Shown: positions 1 through 10,860 of the stretch, in pieces | How positions within the stretch are numbered: the stretch's first letter is position 1 | How the letters are laid out: the number at the start of each line of letters is the position of its first letter | Assembly (NCBI RefSeq): GCF_014268885.2 | Contig: NZ_CP077095.1 | Coordinates: forward strand, 4,974,001 to 5,038,000 | Length of the DNA stretch: 64,000 nt | Direction of reading: 5' to 3' | Source: Pseudomonas xantholysinigenes | Lineage (GTDB): Bacteria > Pseudomonadota > Gammaproteobacteria > Pseudomonadales > Pseudomonadaceae | Translations under genes and position numbers: made by a program | The notes under the pieces: model-generated | Seen by the model: the letters and a program-made list of their open reading frames with translations, nothing else | Told to the model about the DNA's origin: nothing | Databases searched by the model: none

Positions 1-277
1 CGCCCTGCCGGGTGGCCTGGGCACGTTGGAGGAACTGTTCGAGGTGTGGACCTGGGGGCAACTGGGCTATCACGCCAAGCCGCTGGGGCTGCTGGATGTG
101 AACGGGTTCTATGAAAAGCTGGGCGGGTTCCTCGACCATATCGTCGAAGAGGGCTTCGTGCGGCCGCAGCACCGGGCGATGCTGTTGCTCGGGCAGCAGC
201 CGGATGAGTTGCTGGAGGGGATGGACAGGTTCGAGTCGCCGGTATTGCCGAAGTGGGTCGACAAGCAGCCGGATTGA
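1..277 (+). CDS. LOG-family protein (TIGR00730 type), C-terminal part
   Basis: The gene enters from the left edge, so its start is missing; the frame is open from base 2 to the TGA at 275-277. The first visible residues are [12 protein letters not shown], the PGGxGTxxE signature of the Lonely Guy (LOG)/lysine-decarboxylase-like Rossmann family. These enzymes hydrolyse nucleoside 5'-monophosphates to free base and ribose phosphate; in plants and some bacteria the substrate is a cytokinin riboside monophosphate. About 90 residues are present, roughly the C-terminal half of a ~195-residue protein. The family call is secure; the physiological substrate in Pseudomonas is not established from sequence. 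Confidence 0.85.
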   Translation, partial: ALPGGLGTLEELFEVWTWGQLGYHAKPLGLLDVNGFYEKLGGFLDHIVEEGFVRPQHRAMLLLGQQPDELLEGMDRFESPVLPKWVDKQPD

Positions 278-288
278 AGGCTGAAATC

Positions 289-396
289 CTGGGACCGCTT
301 CGCGGTCCTTTCGCGACACAAGGCCGCTCCTACAGAAGATCGCATTCGCCTGTAGGAGCGGCCTTGTGCCGCGAAAGGGCTGCATAGCAGCCCCAA
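289..396. repeat. REP pair in inverted orientation
   Basis: Two facing P. putida-type REP units (TCGCGACACAAGGCCGCTCC and its near reverse complement) lie between the converging LOG and ygiQ genes. Both contain the intact 13-mer GCCGCTCCTACAG (323-335 on plus, 350-362 on minus), the sequence occupied by the IS110 elements elsewhere in this window. Paired REPs between converging genes can form mRNA 3'-end structures. Confidence 0.85.
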
Positions 397-406
397 GAAA
401 GATCAA

Positions 407-2704
<2,298 letters not shown>

Positions 2705-2817
2705 GTCAGTGACCGGTTCTGGTGTGCAGGAAAATCGCGGGCGCGGAATATAGCACAAATTTTGACCAAATCCGACGGTGGTGGTCGGATTCATGAGGAT
2801 CATCCAAAAAGAGTACT

Positions 2818-2901
2818 GGCCCCTGTGGGAGCGGGTTTACCCGCGAATGCGTCGGTGACCCCACCATCGCATTCGCGGGTAAACCCGCTCCCACAGGGGC
2901 C
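2818..2901. repeat. Perfect 34-bp inverted REP pair
   Basis: Two REP units of the GGGAGCGGGTTTACCCGCGAA subtype face each other with identical 34-bp arms (2818-2851 and 2868-2901) around a 16-bp loop. The element fills the gap between dnaB (ends 2918) and the ygiQ start, so on the minus strand it could fold as a very stable hairpin at the end of the dnaB transcript. Confidence 0.88.
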
Positions 2902-2917
2902 AGGCAAGCCTGATGGC

Positions 2918-4315
2918 TTATTCGTCGTCGTCGAAGTTGTACATGCCCGGCGCCAGGTTCTCGAAGCGCGTGTACTTGCCGATGAACGCCAGGCGGATAA
3001 AGCCGATGGGGCCGTTACGCTGCTTGCCGATGATGATCTCGGCCACGCCCTTGTGCTCGGTCTCTGGGTGATACACCTCGTCGCGGTAGACGAACATGAT
3101 CACGTCGGCGTCCTGCTCGATCGCTCCGGATTCACGCAAGTCGGAGTTGACCGGGCGCTTGTTCGGGCGCTGCTCCAGGGAGCGGTTGAGCTGCGACAGG
3201 GCGATCACCGGGCAGTTGAATTCCTTGGCCAGGGCTTTCAACGAGCGGGAGATCTCGGAAATCTCGTTGGTGCGGTTATCGCCAGCAGAGCCCGGAATCT
3301 GCATCAGCTGCAAGTAGTCGACCATGATCATGGCGATATCGCCATGCTCACGGGCCAGGCGGCGGGTGCGCGCGCGCATCTCCGACGGGCTGATGCCGGC
3401 AGTGTCGTCGATGAACAGCTTGCGGTCGTTGAGCAGGTTCACCGCCGAGGTCAGGCGTGGCCAGTCGTCGTCGTCCAGCTGGCCGGAACGCACCTTGGTC
3501 TGGTCAATGCGGCCGAGGGACGAAAGCATACGCATGACCAGCGATTCGCCGGGCATCTCAAGGGAGAACACCAGCACCACCTTGTCGCTGCGCAGCACGG
3601 CGTTTTCCACCAGGTTCATGGCGAAGGTGGTCTTGCCCATCGATGGACGGCCGGCAACGATGATCAGGTCGGCCGGCTGCAGGCCGCTGGTCTTCTCGTC
3701 CAGGTCGGTGTAGCCAGTGGAGATACCGGTGATGTCGCTGTCGGAGTTGAACAGCGTGTCGATGCGGTCGATGGCCATGGTCAACAGCTCGTTGACCCCC
3801 ACCGGGCCGCCGGTCTTCGGCCGCGCCTCGGCGATCTGGAAGATCTGCCGCTCGGCGTCGTCGAGGATTTCCTCGGCATTGCGCCCCTGCGGGTTGAAGG
3901 CGTTGTCGGCGATGTCGGTACTGATACTGATCAGCTGGCGCAGCGTGGCCCGCTCGCGAATGATCGCGGCGTAGGCCTTGATGTTGGCCACCGACGGGGT
4001 GTTCTTGGCCAGTTCGGCCAGATACGCCAGGCCGCCGACCTGGGTCGACAGGCCTTCCTTGTCCAGCTGCTCGTGCAGGGTCACCACGTCGAACGGCTGG
4101 TTCTGATCCGCCAGCTTGTGGATGGCGCGGAAGATCAGGCGGTGGTCATGCCGATAGAAGTCACCGTCCGAAACCTGGTCCAGCACCCGCTCCCAGGCAC
4201 TGTTCTCCAGCATCAGGCCACCGAGCACGGCCTGTTCGGCCTCGATGGAATGCGGCGGCACCTTCAGGGCAGCGGTTTGCAGGTCGAGCTGTTCGGAGGT
4301 AGAGATCTCGTTCAT
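2918..4315 (-). CDS. dnaB: Replicative DNA helicase DnaB
   Basis: A 465-residue hexameric 5'-3' helicase that unwinds DNA at the replication fork. The N-terminal DnaB domain (PPHSIEAEQAVLGGLMLENSAW, residues ~20-120) is followed by a RecA-like ATPase with Walker A GRPSMGKTT, Walker B MIMVDYLQLM and the family motif SQLNRSLEQRP. The start is the ATG of MNEISTSEQ; 14 upstream in-frame residues overlap the preceding terminator. It follows the rpsF-rpsR-rplI cluster on the same strand but is separated from it by a terminator, so it probably has its own promoter in the short gap. Confidence 0.97.
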   Translation of the reverse strand: MNEISTSEQLDLQTAALKVPPHSIEAEQAVLGGLMLENSAWERVLDQVSDGDFYRHDHRLIFRAIHKLADQNQPFDVVTLHEQLDKEGLSTQVGGLAYLAELAKNTPSVANIKAYAAIIRERATLRQLISISTDIADNAFNPQGRNAEEILDDAERQIFQIAEARPKTGGPVGVNELLTMAIDRIDTLFNSDSDITGISTGYTDLDEKTSGLQPADLIIVAGRPSMGKTTFAMNLVENAVLRSDKVVLVFSLEMPGESLVMRMLSSLGRIDQTKVRSGQLDDDDWPRLTSAVNLLNDRKLFIDDTAGISPSEMRARTRRLAREHGDIAMIMVDYLQLMQIPGSAGDNRTNEISEISRSLKALAKEFNCPVIALSQLNRSLEQRPNKRPVNSDLRESGAIEQDADVIMFVYRDEVYHPETEHKGVAEIIIGKQRNGPIGFIRLAFIGKYTRFENLAPGMYNFDDDE

Positions 4316-4340
4316 GGCCACGAAAGAATTCTGGAAGATG

Positions 4341-4383
4341 AAAAAGACAAAGGGCACGGCCTGTAGGAAACAGGACCGTGCCC
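4341..4383 (-). terminator. Rho-independent terminator after rplI
   Basis: On the minus strand GGGCACGGTCCTG pairs with CAGGCCGTGCCC (one bulged base) and is followed by TTTGTCTTTTT. It lies 46 bp after the rplI stop and just before dnaB, ending the ribosomal operon. Confidence 0.85.
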
Positions 4384-4428
4384 GATGTTAACCGCCCGGC
4401 CCACGAGGGGCCAGCCGATTAAGGCCGC

Positions 4429-4875
4429 TTAGGCAGCGACGACAACCACGCGTACGGTGGCTTCAACGTCGCTGTGCAGGTGCACGGCTACGTCGTATTC
4501 GCCAACCTGACGGATGGTGCCGTTCGGCAGACGAACTTCAGCCTTGGCCACTTCAACGCCGGAGGCGGTCAGGGCGTCAGCGATGTCGTGGGTGCCGATC
4601 GAACCGAACAGCTTGCCTTCGTCGCCAGCGGTGGCAGTGATGGTCACTTCCAGCTCGGCCAGTTGGGCAGCGCGGCTTTCAGCCGAAGCTTTCTTGTCTG
4701 CTGCAGCTTTTTCCAGCTCGGCGCGGCGCTCTTCGAACGCGGCCAGGTTGGCGGCGTTGGCAACGGTGGCCTTGCCGAACGGCAGCAGGTAGTTACGGCC
4801 GTAACCAGCCTTAACGTTTACTTTGTCGCCCAGGTTGCCCAGGTTGGCGACTTTTTCCAGCAGGATCAGTTCCAT
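4429..4875 (-). CDS. rplI: 50S ribosomal protein L9
   Basis: A 148-residue protein of normal L9 length. The N-terminal domain [32 protein letters not shown] binds 23S rRNA; a charged central helix ([16 protein letters not shown]) joins it to the C-terminal domain. It is the last gene of the rpsF-rpsR-membrane protein-rplI cluster, with 20 bp to the preceding gene and a good Shine-Dalgarno sequence (AAGAGG) before the ATG. Confidence 0.98.
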   Translation of the reverse strand: MELILLEKVANLGNLGDKVNVKAGYGRNYLLPFGKATVANAANLAAFEERRAELEKAAADKKASAESRAAQLAELEVTITATAGDEGKLFGSIGTHDIADALTASGVEVAKAEVRLPNGTIRQVGEYDVAVHLHSDVEATVRVVVVAA

Positions 4876-4895
4876 TTGGTAAAACCTCTTAACTT

Positions 4896-5762
4896 TTAAC
4901 CTTCACCGTTCGCGGAGTCGTCACCCTGTGAAGGGGACTTGCGACCGCGAAAATCAATCAGGCTGTCGACAATGGCCAGAACCACGAGCAACGGATACAT
5001 CAACTGCATGAGCAGCGGCAGCGTCACGTACAGCCCCACCAGCCAGAAGCCGGCGATTCGCCGCTGCGCCACCAGCCCGTGAACCAGGGCGATGGCTGCC
5101 AGCAGTAGCACCAGGCTGGAGGCCGATGCCAGCACGATGAACTGCGGTCCGAGGAACGGACCCAGCACCATCAGTGACACCAGTGCCAGCATGGGCACTT
5201 TCGGCAACCGCAGTTCGCGAAACTCGCGACCGAAGCCACCGGGGTTGTACAACGCCGCTTGCCAGTAACGCGCCAGCATCAACGCCAGCACACTGAACAA
5301 CTGCAGCATTACTGCACTGGAAGCGATCAGCAGCGGGCCGATCAGCTCACCGGGCAGCACCGGCTTGCCTTCGAACTGCGGCAGGGCTTTTTCAAGCGCC
5401 TGGGCCAGCACCTCGAAGGTGTCACGCAGCACCACATCAAGGACCAGGCTATACAGCAGCGCCAGCACGATACTTGACAGCAGTATCCGGGCCCAGCTGT
5501 GCTCGGCGCGCAACAGCGCGGCCAGCCCCAGCGTCCCCAGAAACACCAGCAAGGTGCTTGGCTCGCCGAATACCCACATCGCCACGCCGGGCAAAAGGCC
5601 CCAGGCAATGACCGATGACGCATCCTTGAACCCGCGCCGCAGGAACACCAGGCTCCCGGCGGCGGCACTCAACCAGAACAGCAGCGGCAGTACCGCGCTG
5701 ATGACCACCACGAGGGTGGCCTGCACACGACCGCGCATGATGAAACTTGCTAACGCTCGCAT
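4896..5762 (-). CDS. DUF2232-like multi-pass membrane protein in the S6-S18-L9 operon
   Basis: A 288-residue hydrophobic protein with about seven to eight predicted membrane segments (for example [65 protein letters not shown]). The overall pattern resembles the DUF2232/YybS family. It sits between rpsR (34 bp upstream) and rplI (20 bp downstream), on the same strand and without an intervening terminator, so it should be co-transcribed with ribosomal proteins. A gene of this kind is usual here in Pseudomonas but not in E. coli. No function can be assigned from sequence. Confidence 0.8.
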   Translation of the reverse strand: MRALASFIMRGRVQATLVVVISAVLPLLFWLSAAAGSLVFLRRGFKDASSVIAWGLLPGVAMWVFGEPSTLLVFLGTLGLAALLRAEHSWARILLSSIVLALLYSLVLDVVLRDTFEVLAQALEKALPQFEGKPVLPGELIGPLLIASSAVMLQLFSVLALMLARYWQAALYNPGGFGREFRELRLPKVPMLALVSLMVLGPFLGPQFIVLASASSLVLLLAAIALVHGLVAQRRIAGFWLVGLYVTLPLLMQLMYPLLVVLAIVDSLIDFRGRKSPSQGDDSANGEG

Positions 5763-5796
5763 GCGTATCCCTTGCTACCTAGTCGACGACCCGGTC

Positions 5797-6027
5797 TCAG
5801 CGGCCGTGGCTGTCGGTGTAGGGCAGCAGGGCCAGGAAGCGGGCGCGCTTGATAGCGGTAGCCAGCTGACGCTGATAACGAGCTTTGGTACCGGTGATGC
5901 GGCTTGGAACGATCTTGCCGGTTTCGGATACGTAAGCTTTCAGGGTGTTGAGATCTTTGAAGTCGATCTCTTTCACGTCTTCAGCAGTGAAGCGGCAGAA
6001 TTTACGACGACGGAAGAAACGTGCCAT
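5797..6027 (-). CDS. rpsR: 30S ribosomal protein S18
   Basis: A 76-residue basic protein with the S18 core ([47 protein letters not shown]). S18 pairs with S6 on the platform of the 30S subunit. The gene follows rpsF by 29 bp with AGGAG before the ATG. Confidence 0.98.
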   Translation of the reverse strand: MARFFRRRKFCRFTAEDVKEIDFKDLNTLKAYVSETGKIVPSRITGTKARYQRQLATAIKRARFLALLPYTDSHGR

Positions 6028-6056
6028 GTGATTGGCTCCTCAAGAAGGTCCGTGGA

Positions 6057-6482
6057 TTACTCGTCAGCGTTGTCGCTGTTGTCGCTGTCATTGCTGTCGT
6101 CGCCTTCGGCGCCATCAGCATGCTCAGGACGTTCACGACGCTCACGGCGCTCGCTGCGGTTCTCTTCGGCCTTGAGCATCTCGGACGGGCCGGTGACGGC
6201 TTCGTCGCGACGGATGACCAGGTTACGGATCACGGCATCGTTGTAGCGGAAGTTGTCTTCCAGCTCGGCCAGGGCCTTGCCGGTGCACTCAACGTTCAGC
6301 ATCACGTAGTGAGCCTTGTGAACATTGTTGATTGCGTAGGCCAGCTGACGGCGGCCCCAGTCTTCCAGGCGGTGGATCTTGCCACCATCTTCTTCGATCA
6401 GCTTGGTGTAACGCTCAACCATGCCGCCGACTTGCTCGCTCTGGTCCGGGTGAACCAGGAAGATGATTTCGTAATGACGCAT
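6057..6482 (-). CDS. rpsF: 30S ribosomal protein S6
   Basis: A 141-residue S6 ([18 protein letters not shown]..., [21 protein letters not shown]). The C-terminal ~35 residues are a charged tail rich in Arg, Glu, Asp, Asn and Ser (SDNADE at the end); acidic C-terminal extensions are the target of RimK glutamylation in pseudomonads and enterics. The ATG is preceded by AAGGAGC. First gene of the S6-S18-membrane protein-L9 cluster; the promoter must lie in 6490-6640. Confidence 0.97.
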   Translation of the reverse strand: MRHYEIIFLVHPDQSEQVGGMVERYTKLIEEDGGKIHRLEDWGRRQLAYAINNVHKAHYVMLNVECTGKALAELEDNFRYNDAVIRNLVIRRDEAVTGPSEMLKAEENRSERRERRERPEHADGAEGDDSNDSDNSDNADE

Positions 6483-6639
6483 GAATGCTCCTTACGGGTT
6501 AGTAGTCTGCCAGCAACCTGGTCAGACAAGGAGTGAATGACACTGTATGTCTTGCCCTGAGCGAAGACGCATGCGCGCCTGCCAGCTCGGCAAGGGGCGC
6601 AATTGTAGAGAAGGCCGGGGGGACAAGCAAGGCAGGTGA

Positions 6640-6721
6640 AGCTTCAAGTTACAAGCGGCAAGCTGCAAGTTGAAGGCAGTCAGGACCCGACCCCGCTTCT
6701 TCTTGCCGCTTGCAGCTTGGC
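6640..6721. repeat. Imperfect palindrome after rlmB
   Basis: CAAGCGGCAAGCTGCAAG (6652-6669) recurs inverted as CTTGCCGCTTGCAGCTTG (6702-6719), giving a long imperfect hairpin immediately after the rlmB stop. It is a different repeat type from the REPs. It may end or protect the rnr-rlmB mRNA. The rest of the 240-bp gap to rpsF shows nothing further that I can name. Confidence 0.6.
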
Positions 6722-6723
6722 GC

Positions 6724-7470
6724 TTAAGGCCGAAGGCCGCGCTGCCTTACGGCCTCGAACAAGCAAACCCCGGTCGCCACCGAGACATTCAGGCTGCTGA
6801 CGCTGCCCGCCATCGGCAGTTTGACCAGGAAATCGCAGTGCTCGCGGGTCAAGCGGCGCATGCCCTTGCCCTCGGCGCCCATGATCATCACCAGCGGACC
6901 GGTCAGGTCCTGCTGGTAGACCTCCTGCTCGGCCTCGCCAGCGGTACCCACCACCCACAGCCCACGCTGCTGGAGTTTCTCCAGGGTGCGAGCCAGGTTG
7001 GTCACGGCCACCAGAGGAATCACCTCTGCGGCGCCGCACGCCACCTTGCGCACGACCGGCGTGAGGGTCGCCGACTTGTCCTTGGGCACCACCACCGCCG
7101 TGGCACCGGCGGCATCGGCGGTACGCAGGCAGGCACCGAGGTTGTGCGGGTCGGTGACGCCATCGAGCACCAGGATCAGCGGCGGCGTTTCGGTGCGCTC
7201 GAGCAACTCTTCGAGCATCAACTCGCCCCACACCTGACTCGGGCTCACCTCGGCGACCACGCCCTGGTGCACGCCCTCGACCCAGGCATCGAGCTCGCGG
7301 CGCTCGGCCTGGCCGACCTGCACGCGGTTCTGCGCGGCCAGCTCCAGCAGGGCCTGGATACGCGGCTCGCTACGCCCTTCGGAGAGCCAGATCTGCTTGA
7401 CCCGCTTGGGGTGATGCTGCAGCAGCGCCTGGACGGCGTGCACGCCGTAGATCTTTTCCAGCTGACTCAT
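6724..7470 (-). CDS. rlmB: 23S rRNA (guanosine(2251)-2'-O)-methyltransferase RlmB
   Basis: A 248-residue SPOUT methyltransferase that methylates G2251 in the P-loop of 23S rRNA. The N-terminal substrate-binding domain (YGVHAVQALLQHHPKRVKQIWL) is followed by the knotted catalytic domain with the three SpoU motifs: LDGVTDPHNLGACLRTADAAG, MIMGAEGKGMRRL and LPMAGSVSSLNVSVATGV. The start codon overlaps the rnr stop by 4 bp (ATGA), so the two are translationally coupled. Confidence 0.97.
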   Translation of the reverse strand: MSQLEKIYGVHAVQALLQHHPKRVKQIWLSEGRSEPRIQALLELAAQNRVQVGQAERRELDAWVEGVHQGVVAEVSPSQVWGELMLEELLERTETPPLILVLDGVTDPHNLGACLRTADAAGATAVVVPKDKSATLTPVVRKVACGAAEVIPLVAVTNLARTLEKLQQRGLWVVGTAGEAEQEVYQQDLTGPLVMIMGAEGKGMRRLTREHCDFLVKLPMAGSVSSLNVSVATGVCLFEAVRQRGLRP

Positions 7471-10043
7471 GACTTGCTCTTGCCCTTACGTGGCGCGCCG
7501 GACTTCGACGGCCCCTTGCGATGCTTGGTCTTGCCCGACGCCTTGGCGCCTTTCTCCGGTTTGCTGCCGGCGTGGCGCGCCTCGCCCATCAGGGCTTTTT
7601 TCATTTCGCGACTCTTGCGCACTTCGGCGTTGCGCTGCACGGCGTCTTTCGGGAAGTACGCCTCGGCGGTCTCGCTCTTGCGGCTGCGCGGCTTGGGCGA
7701 GATCTTCGCCTCGGGCGCAGGAGCAGGCTCGGGCGCGGCCATACCGGCCGCGGTTTTACCTGAGGCGGCAGGCTTGCGGCCGACCGGCGCGTTGACGGTA
7801 GCCTCGGACATCTCGAAATCGATCTTGCGCTGCTCGAGGTCGACGCGCATGACCTTGACTTCCACCGTGTCGCCCAGGCGGAAGCTGCGGCCACTGCGCT
7901 CACCCGACAGGCGGTGGTGCACCGGGTCGAAGTGGTAGTAGTCGCCCGGCAAGGCGCTGACATGCACCAGGCCTTCGACATAGATATCGGTCAGCTCGAT
8001 GAACAGGCCAAAACCGGTCACCGCGGTGATCACACCAGGGAAGGTCTCGCCGACGCGGTCGCGCATGTATTCGCACTTGAGCCAGTTGACCACGTCGCGG
8101 GTGGCCTCATCGGCGCGGCGCTCGGTCATCGAGCACTGCTCGCCCATCTGCTCGAGGCTGTTCTCGTCGTAGGGGTAGATACGCGCCTTGGGAATGCTCA
8201 TGGCACCGGCACGCTTGACGTGCGGGGTGTCGACCTTGGAGCGGATCACGCTACGGATGGCACGGTGCACCAGCAGGTCCGGGTAACGGCGGATCGGCGA
8301 GGTGAAGTGGGTGTAGGCCTCGTAGTTCAGGCCGAAGTGGCCGTTGTTCTCGACGCTGTACACCGCCTGGCTCAGCGAACGCAGCATGACGGTCTGGATC
8401 AGGTGGAAGTCCGGGCGCCCGGCGATGCTCGCCAGCAGGGCCTGGTAGTCCTTGGGCGACGGGTCCTTGCCCTTGTGCAGGGTCAGGCCCAGCTCGCCGA
8501 GGAAGGCGCGCAGCTTTTCCAGGCGCTCCGGCGGTGGGCCATCGTGCACGCGGTACAGCGCCGGCACGTTGTGCTTCTGCAGGAACTCGGCGGTGGCGAC
8601 GTTGGCCGCCAGCATGCATTCCTCGATCAGCTTGTGGGCGTCGTTGCGCACAGTCGGACGAATTTCGTCGATCTTGCGGTCATCGCCGAAGATGATCCGG
8701 GTTTCCTGGGTTTCGAAATCGATCGCGCCACGGGTGTGACGAGCATCGACCAGCACCTTGTACAGGTTGTACAGGTTCTTCAGGTCCGGCAGGACCTCCT
8801 TGTACTCCTCGCGCAGCGCCTTGCCTTCACGGGTACGGGCATGCTCGAGCATGCTGCTGACCTTGTTGTAGGTCAGGCGCGCGTGGGAGTGGATGACACC
8901 CTCGTAGAACTGGTAGTCGACCATCTGGCCGGCCTTGTTCATGGTCATTTCGCAGACCATGGCCAGGCGATCGACATGCGGGTTCAGCGAGCACAGGCCG
9001 TTGGACAGCTCCTCGGGCAACATCGGGATCACCCGCTCAGGGAAGTACACCGAGTTGCCGCGCTGCTGGGCCTCGACGTCCAGGGCCGAGCCCAGGCGCA
9101 CGTAGCTGGACACGTCGGCGATCGCCACATACAGGCGCCAGCCGCCGGAGAACAGGCGCAGCTTGCCCAGCGGTTCGCAGTAGACGGCGTCGTCGAAGTC
9201 GCGAGCGTCCTCGCCGTCGATGGTGACGAACGGCAGGTGGCGCAGGTCGATGCGCTTTTCCTTGTCCTTCTCTTCGACTTCGGAGCGGAACTTGCGCGCT
9301 TCCTTGATCACATCCTGCGGCCAGACATGCGGGATGTCGTAGCTGCGCAGGGCGATGTCGATCTCCATGCCCGGCGCCATGTAGTTGCCGATCACCTCGA
9401 CCACGTCACCCTGGGGCTGGAAGCGCGGGGTGGGCCAGTGGGTGATCTTGATCGAGACGAACTGGCCGATCTTCGCGCCACCGTTGCGCCCGGCGGTGAC
9501 CAGCACTTCCTGCTGGATCTTCGGGTTGTCCGGAGTCACGTAGCCAATGCCGCCTTCCTCGAAGTAGCGGCCGACCACGCTTTCATGGGCACGGGAGATG
9601 ACTTCCACCAGCACGCCTTCACGGCGGCCACGGCGGTCGACGCCGGAGACCCGGGCCAGGCCACGGTCGCCATCGAACACCAGGCGCATCTGTGCCGGGC
9701 TGAGGAACAGGTCCTCGCTGCCGTCGTCAGGGATCAGGAAGCCGAAGCCGTCGCGGTGGCCGGACACACGACCACAAATCAGGTCGAGCTTGTCCACCGG
9801 GGCATAAGTGCCGCGCCGGGTATAGATAAGCTGGCCATCGCGCTCCATGGCACGCAGGCGCCGACGCAGGGCTTCGATCTGGTCTTCTTCATAAAGACCG
9901 AATTCTTCCGCCAACTGTTCGCGCGCGGCCGGCTCGCCACGGTCGGCGAGACGCTGCAGGATCAGCTCACGGCTGGGAATAGGATTGTCGTATTTTTCCG
10001 CTTCGCGAGCGGCCTCGGGATCGAGGGATTGCCAATCGGCCAT
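7467..10043 (-). CDS. rnr: Ribonuclease R
   Basis: An 858-residue RNB-family 3'-5' exoribonuclease that degrades structured RNA. Order of domains: N-terminal winged-helix region (residues ~20-80), cold-shock OB folds, the RNB catalytic domain with the metal-binding run DGEDARDFDDAVY near residue 280, an S1 domain (FPGVITAVTGFGLFIEL, ~660), and a Lys/Ala/Pro-rich basic tail of ~90 residues as in E. coli RNase R. The ATG has AAGGTG about 10 nt upstream. Forms an operon with rlmB, as in many gammaproteobacteria. Confidence 0.97.
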   Translation of the reverse strand: MADWQSLDPEAAREAEKYDNPIPSRELILQRLADRGEPAAREQLAEEFGLYEEDQIEALRRRLRAMERDGQLIYTRRGTYAPVDKLDLICGRVSGHRDGFGFLIPDDGSEDLFLSPAQMRLVFDGDRGLARVSGVDRRGRREGVLVEVISRAHESVVGRYFEEGGIGYVTPDNPKIQQEVLVTAGRNGGAKIGQFVSIKITHWPTPRFQPQGDVVEVIGNYMAPGMEIDIALRSYDIPHVWPQDVIKEARKFRSEVEEKDKEKRIDLRHLPFVTIDGEDARDFDDAVYCEPLGKLRLFSGGWRLYVAIADVSSYVRLGSALDVEAQQRGNSVYFPERVIPMLPEELSNGLCSLNPHVDRLAMVCEMTMNKAGQMVDYQFYEGVIHSHARLTYNKVSSMLEHARTREGKALREEYKEVLPDLKNLYNLYKVLVDARHTRGAIDFETQETRIIFGDDRKIDEIRPTVRNDAHKLIEECMLAANVATAEFLQKHNVPALYRVHDGPPPERLEKLRAFLGELGLTLHKGKDPSPKDYQALLASIAGRPDFHLIQTVMLRSLSQAVYSVENNGHFGLNYEAYTHFTSPIRRYPDLLVHRAIRSVIRSKVDTPHVKRAGAMSIPKARIYPYDENSLEQMGEQCSMTERRADEATRDVVNWLKCEYMRDRVGETFPGVITAVTGFGLFIELTDIYVEGLVHVSALPGDYYHFDPVHHRLSGERSGRSFRLGDTVEVKVMRVDLEQRKIDFEMSEATVNAPVGRKPAASGKTAAGMAAPEPAPAPEAKISPKPRSRKSETAEAYFPKDAVQRNAEVRKSREMKKALMGEARHAGSKPEKGAKASGKTKHRKGPSKSGAPRKGKSKS

Positions 10044-10205
10044 CAGAAGGGGTTCACCTTGGGGTATATAGATAGGAATTCTGGCATAGGCGTATTGAAA
10101 CCGGAAATGTCAGCCTTGGACAGCCCCGATAAGGTGTCCGCTGAACGGGAATAGGCCTGCGGAATCAACAAGTTGAATTTTTTGAATTTTTTTTCGATCG
10201 GGGGC

Positions 10206-10234
10206 TTTACAGGCATCAGGAGCGTCCGTATAGT
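10206..10234 (+). promoter_or_regulatory. Sigma-70 promoter of the tRNA-Leu operon
   Basis: TTTACA (10206-10211), 17-bp spacer, TATAGT (10229-10234), then a G+C discriminator (GCGC) typical of stringently controlled stable-RNA promoters. An A/T-rich stretch at 10171-10197 is placed like an UP element. It sits about 80 bp before the first tRNA-Leu. Confidence 0.8.
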
Positions 10235-10314
10235 GCGCACCACAACGACGGACAACCCCGAAGTTGTAGTAGAGATGAACGACGCTGTAAAGCATCTTGT
10301 AATCTCGAATGTGT

Positions 10315-10401
10315 GCCCAGGTGGCGGAATTGGTAGACGCGCTGGTTTCAGGTATCAGTGGCTTAACGGCCGTGGAAGTTCGAGTCTTCTCCTGGGCACC
10401 A
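10315..10401 (+). tRNA. tRNA-Leu (anticodon CAG), copy 1
   Basis: Acceptor arms GCCCAGG/CCTGGGC with encoded CCA. Anticodon stem CTGGT/ATCAG closes the loop TTCAGGT, giving anticodon CAG (reads CUG, the main Leu codon in high-G+C pseudomonads). Class II long variable arm TGGC-TTAACG-GGCCG-like; TPsiC arm with TTCGAGT. 87 nt including CCA. Confidence 0.96.
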
Positions 10402-10489
10402 AAATTTTTCAAGCAACAGATGACCAAGGATCTGTTACTACTGTGTGAAAGCGTACGATAGTCGCCTTCGACAGATGATGCAAAGCTTT

Positions 10490-10576
10490 GCCCAGGTGGC
10501 GGAATTGGTAGACGCGCTGGTTTCAGGTATCAGTGACTTAACGGTCGTGGAAGTTCGAGTCTTCTCCTGGGCACCA
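10490..10576 (+). tRNA. tRNA-Leu (anticodon CAG), copy 2
   Basis: Identical to copy 1 except two bases in the variable arm (G to A and C to T) that exchange a G-C pair for an A-U pair. 88 bp after copy 1, evidently in the same transcript. Encoded CCA at 10574-10576. Confidence 0.96.
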
Positions 10577-10579
10577 TAC

Positions 10580-10611
10580 AAAAACCCACTAGCTTGCTAG
10601 TGGGTTTTTTC
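10580..10611 (+). terminator. Rho-independent terminator of the tRNA-Leu operon
   Basis: AAAACCCACTAG pairs with CTAGTGGGTTTTTT across a CTTG loop, directly after the second tRNA. Confidence 0.92.
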
Positions 10612-10644
10612 TTGTCTGCGATTTTTGCAGCCGACCAACGCCCT

Positions 10645-10765
10645 CCCCCTGTAGGAGCGGCCTTGTGTCGCGAAAGGGGCGCGCAGCGGCCCTAGGTTTC
10701 AGCGTTCACGCCAAGATCGCCGGGGTCGCTGTGCGACCCTTTCGCGACACAAGGCCGCTCCTACA
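10645..10765. repeat. Inverted REP pair
   Basis: CTGTAGGAGCGGCCTTGTGTCGCGAAAG (10649 onward) faces CTTTCGCGACACAAGGCCGCTCCTACA (10738 onward). The left unit has the intact 13-mer target; the right one ends TACACA instead of TACAG. Lies between the tRNA terminator and the ABC transporter genes. Confidence 0.85.
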
Positions 10766-10860
10766 CAGATCCCATGAATTTCCCGTCATCCGGCCACTTG
10801 AGAAACGATTTCGTTTACCATTGTTTCCAAATATGTAGCCGTAAGCGAGGAAGTACCCGC

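Noticed and set aside
6483..6540. Possible S6:S18 leader motif before rpsF
   Set aside because: I could not place the conserved CCG bulge and flanking stems with confidence.
7914..10154. Long plus-strand frame opposite rnr
   Set aside because: Shadow of RNase R; no domain or ribosome site of its own.
10795..10835. Possible Fur box upstream of the iron-binding protein (GAAACGATTTCGTTT)
   Set aside because: The dyad is short and matches the 19-bp consensus poorly.
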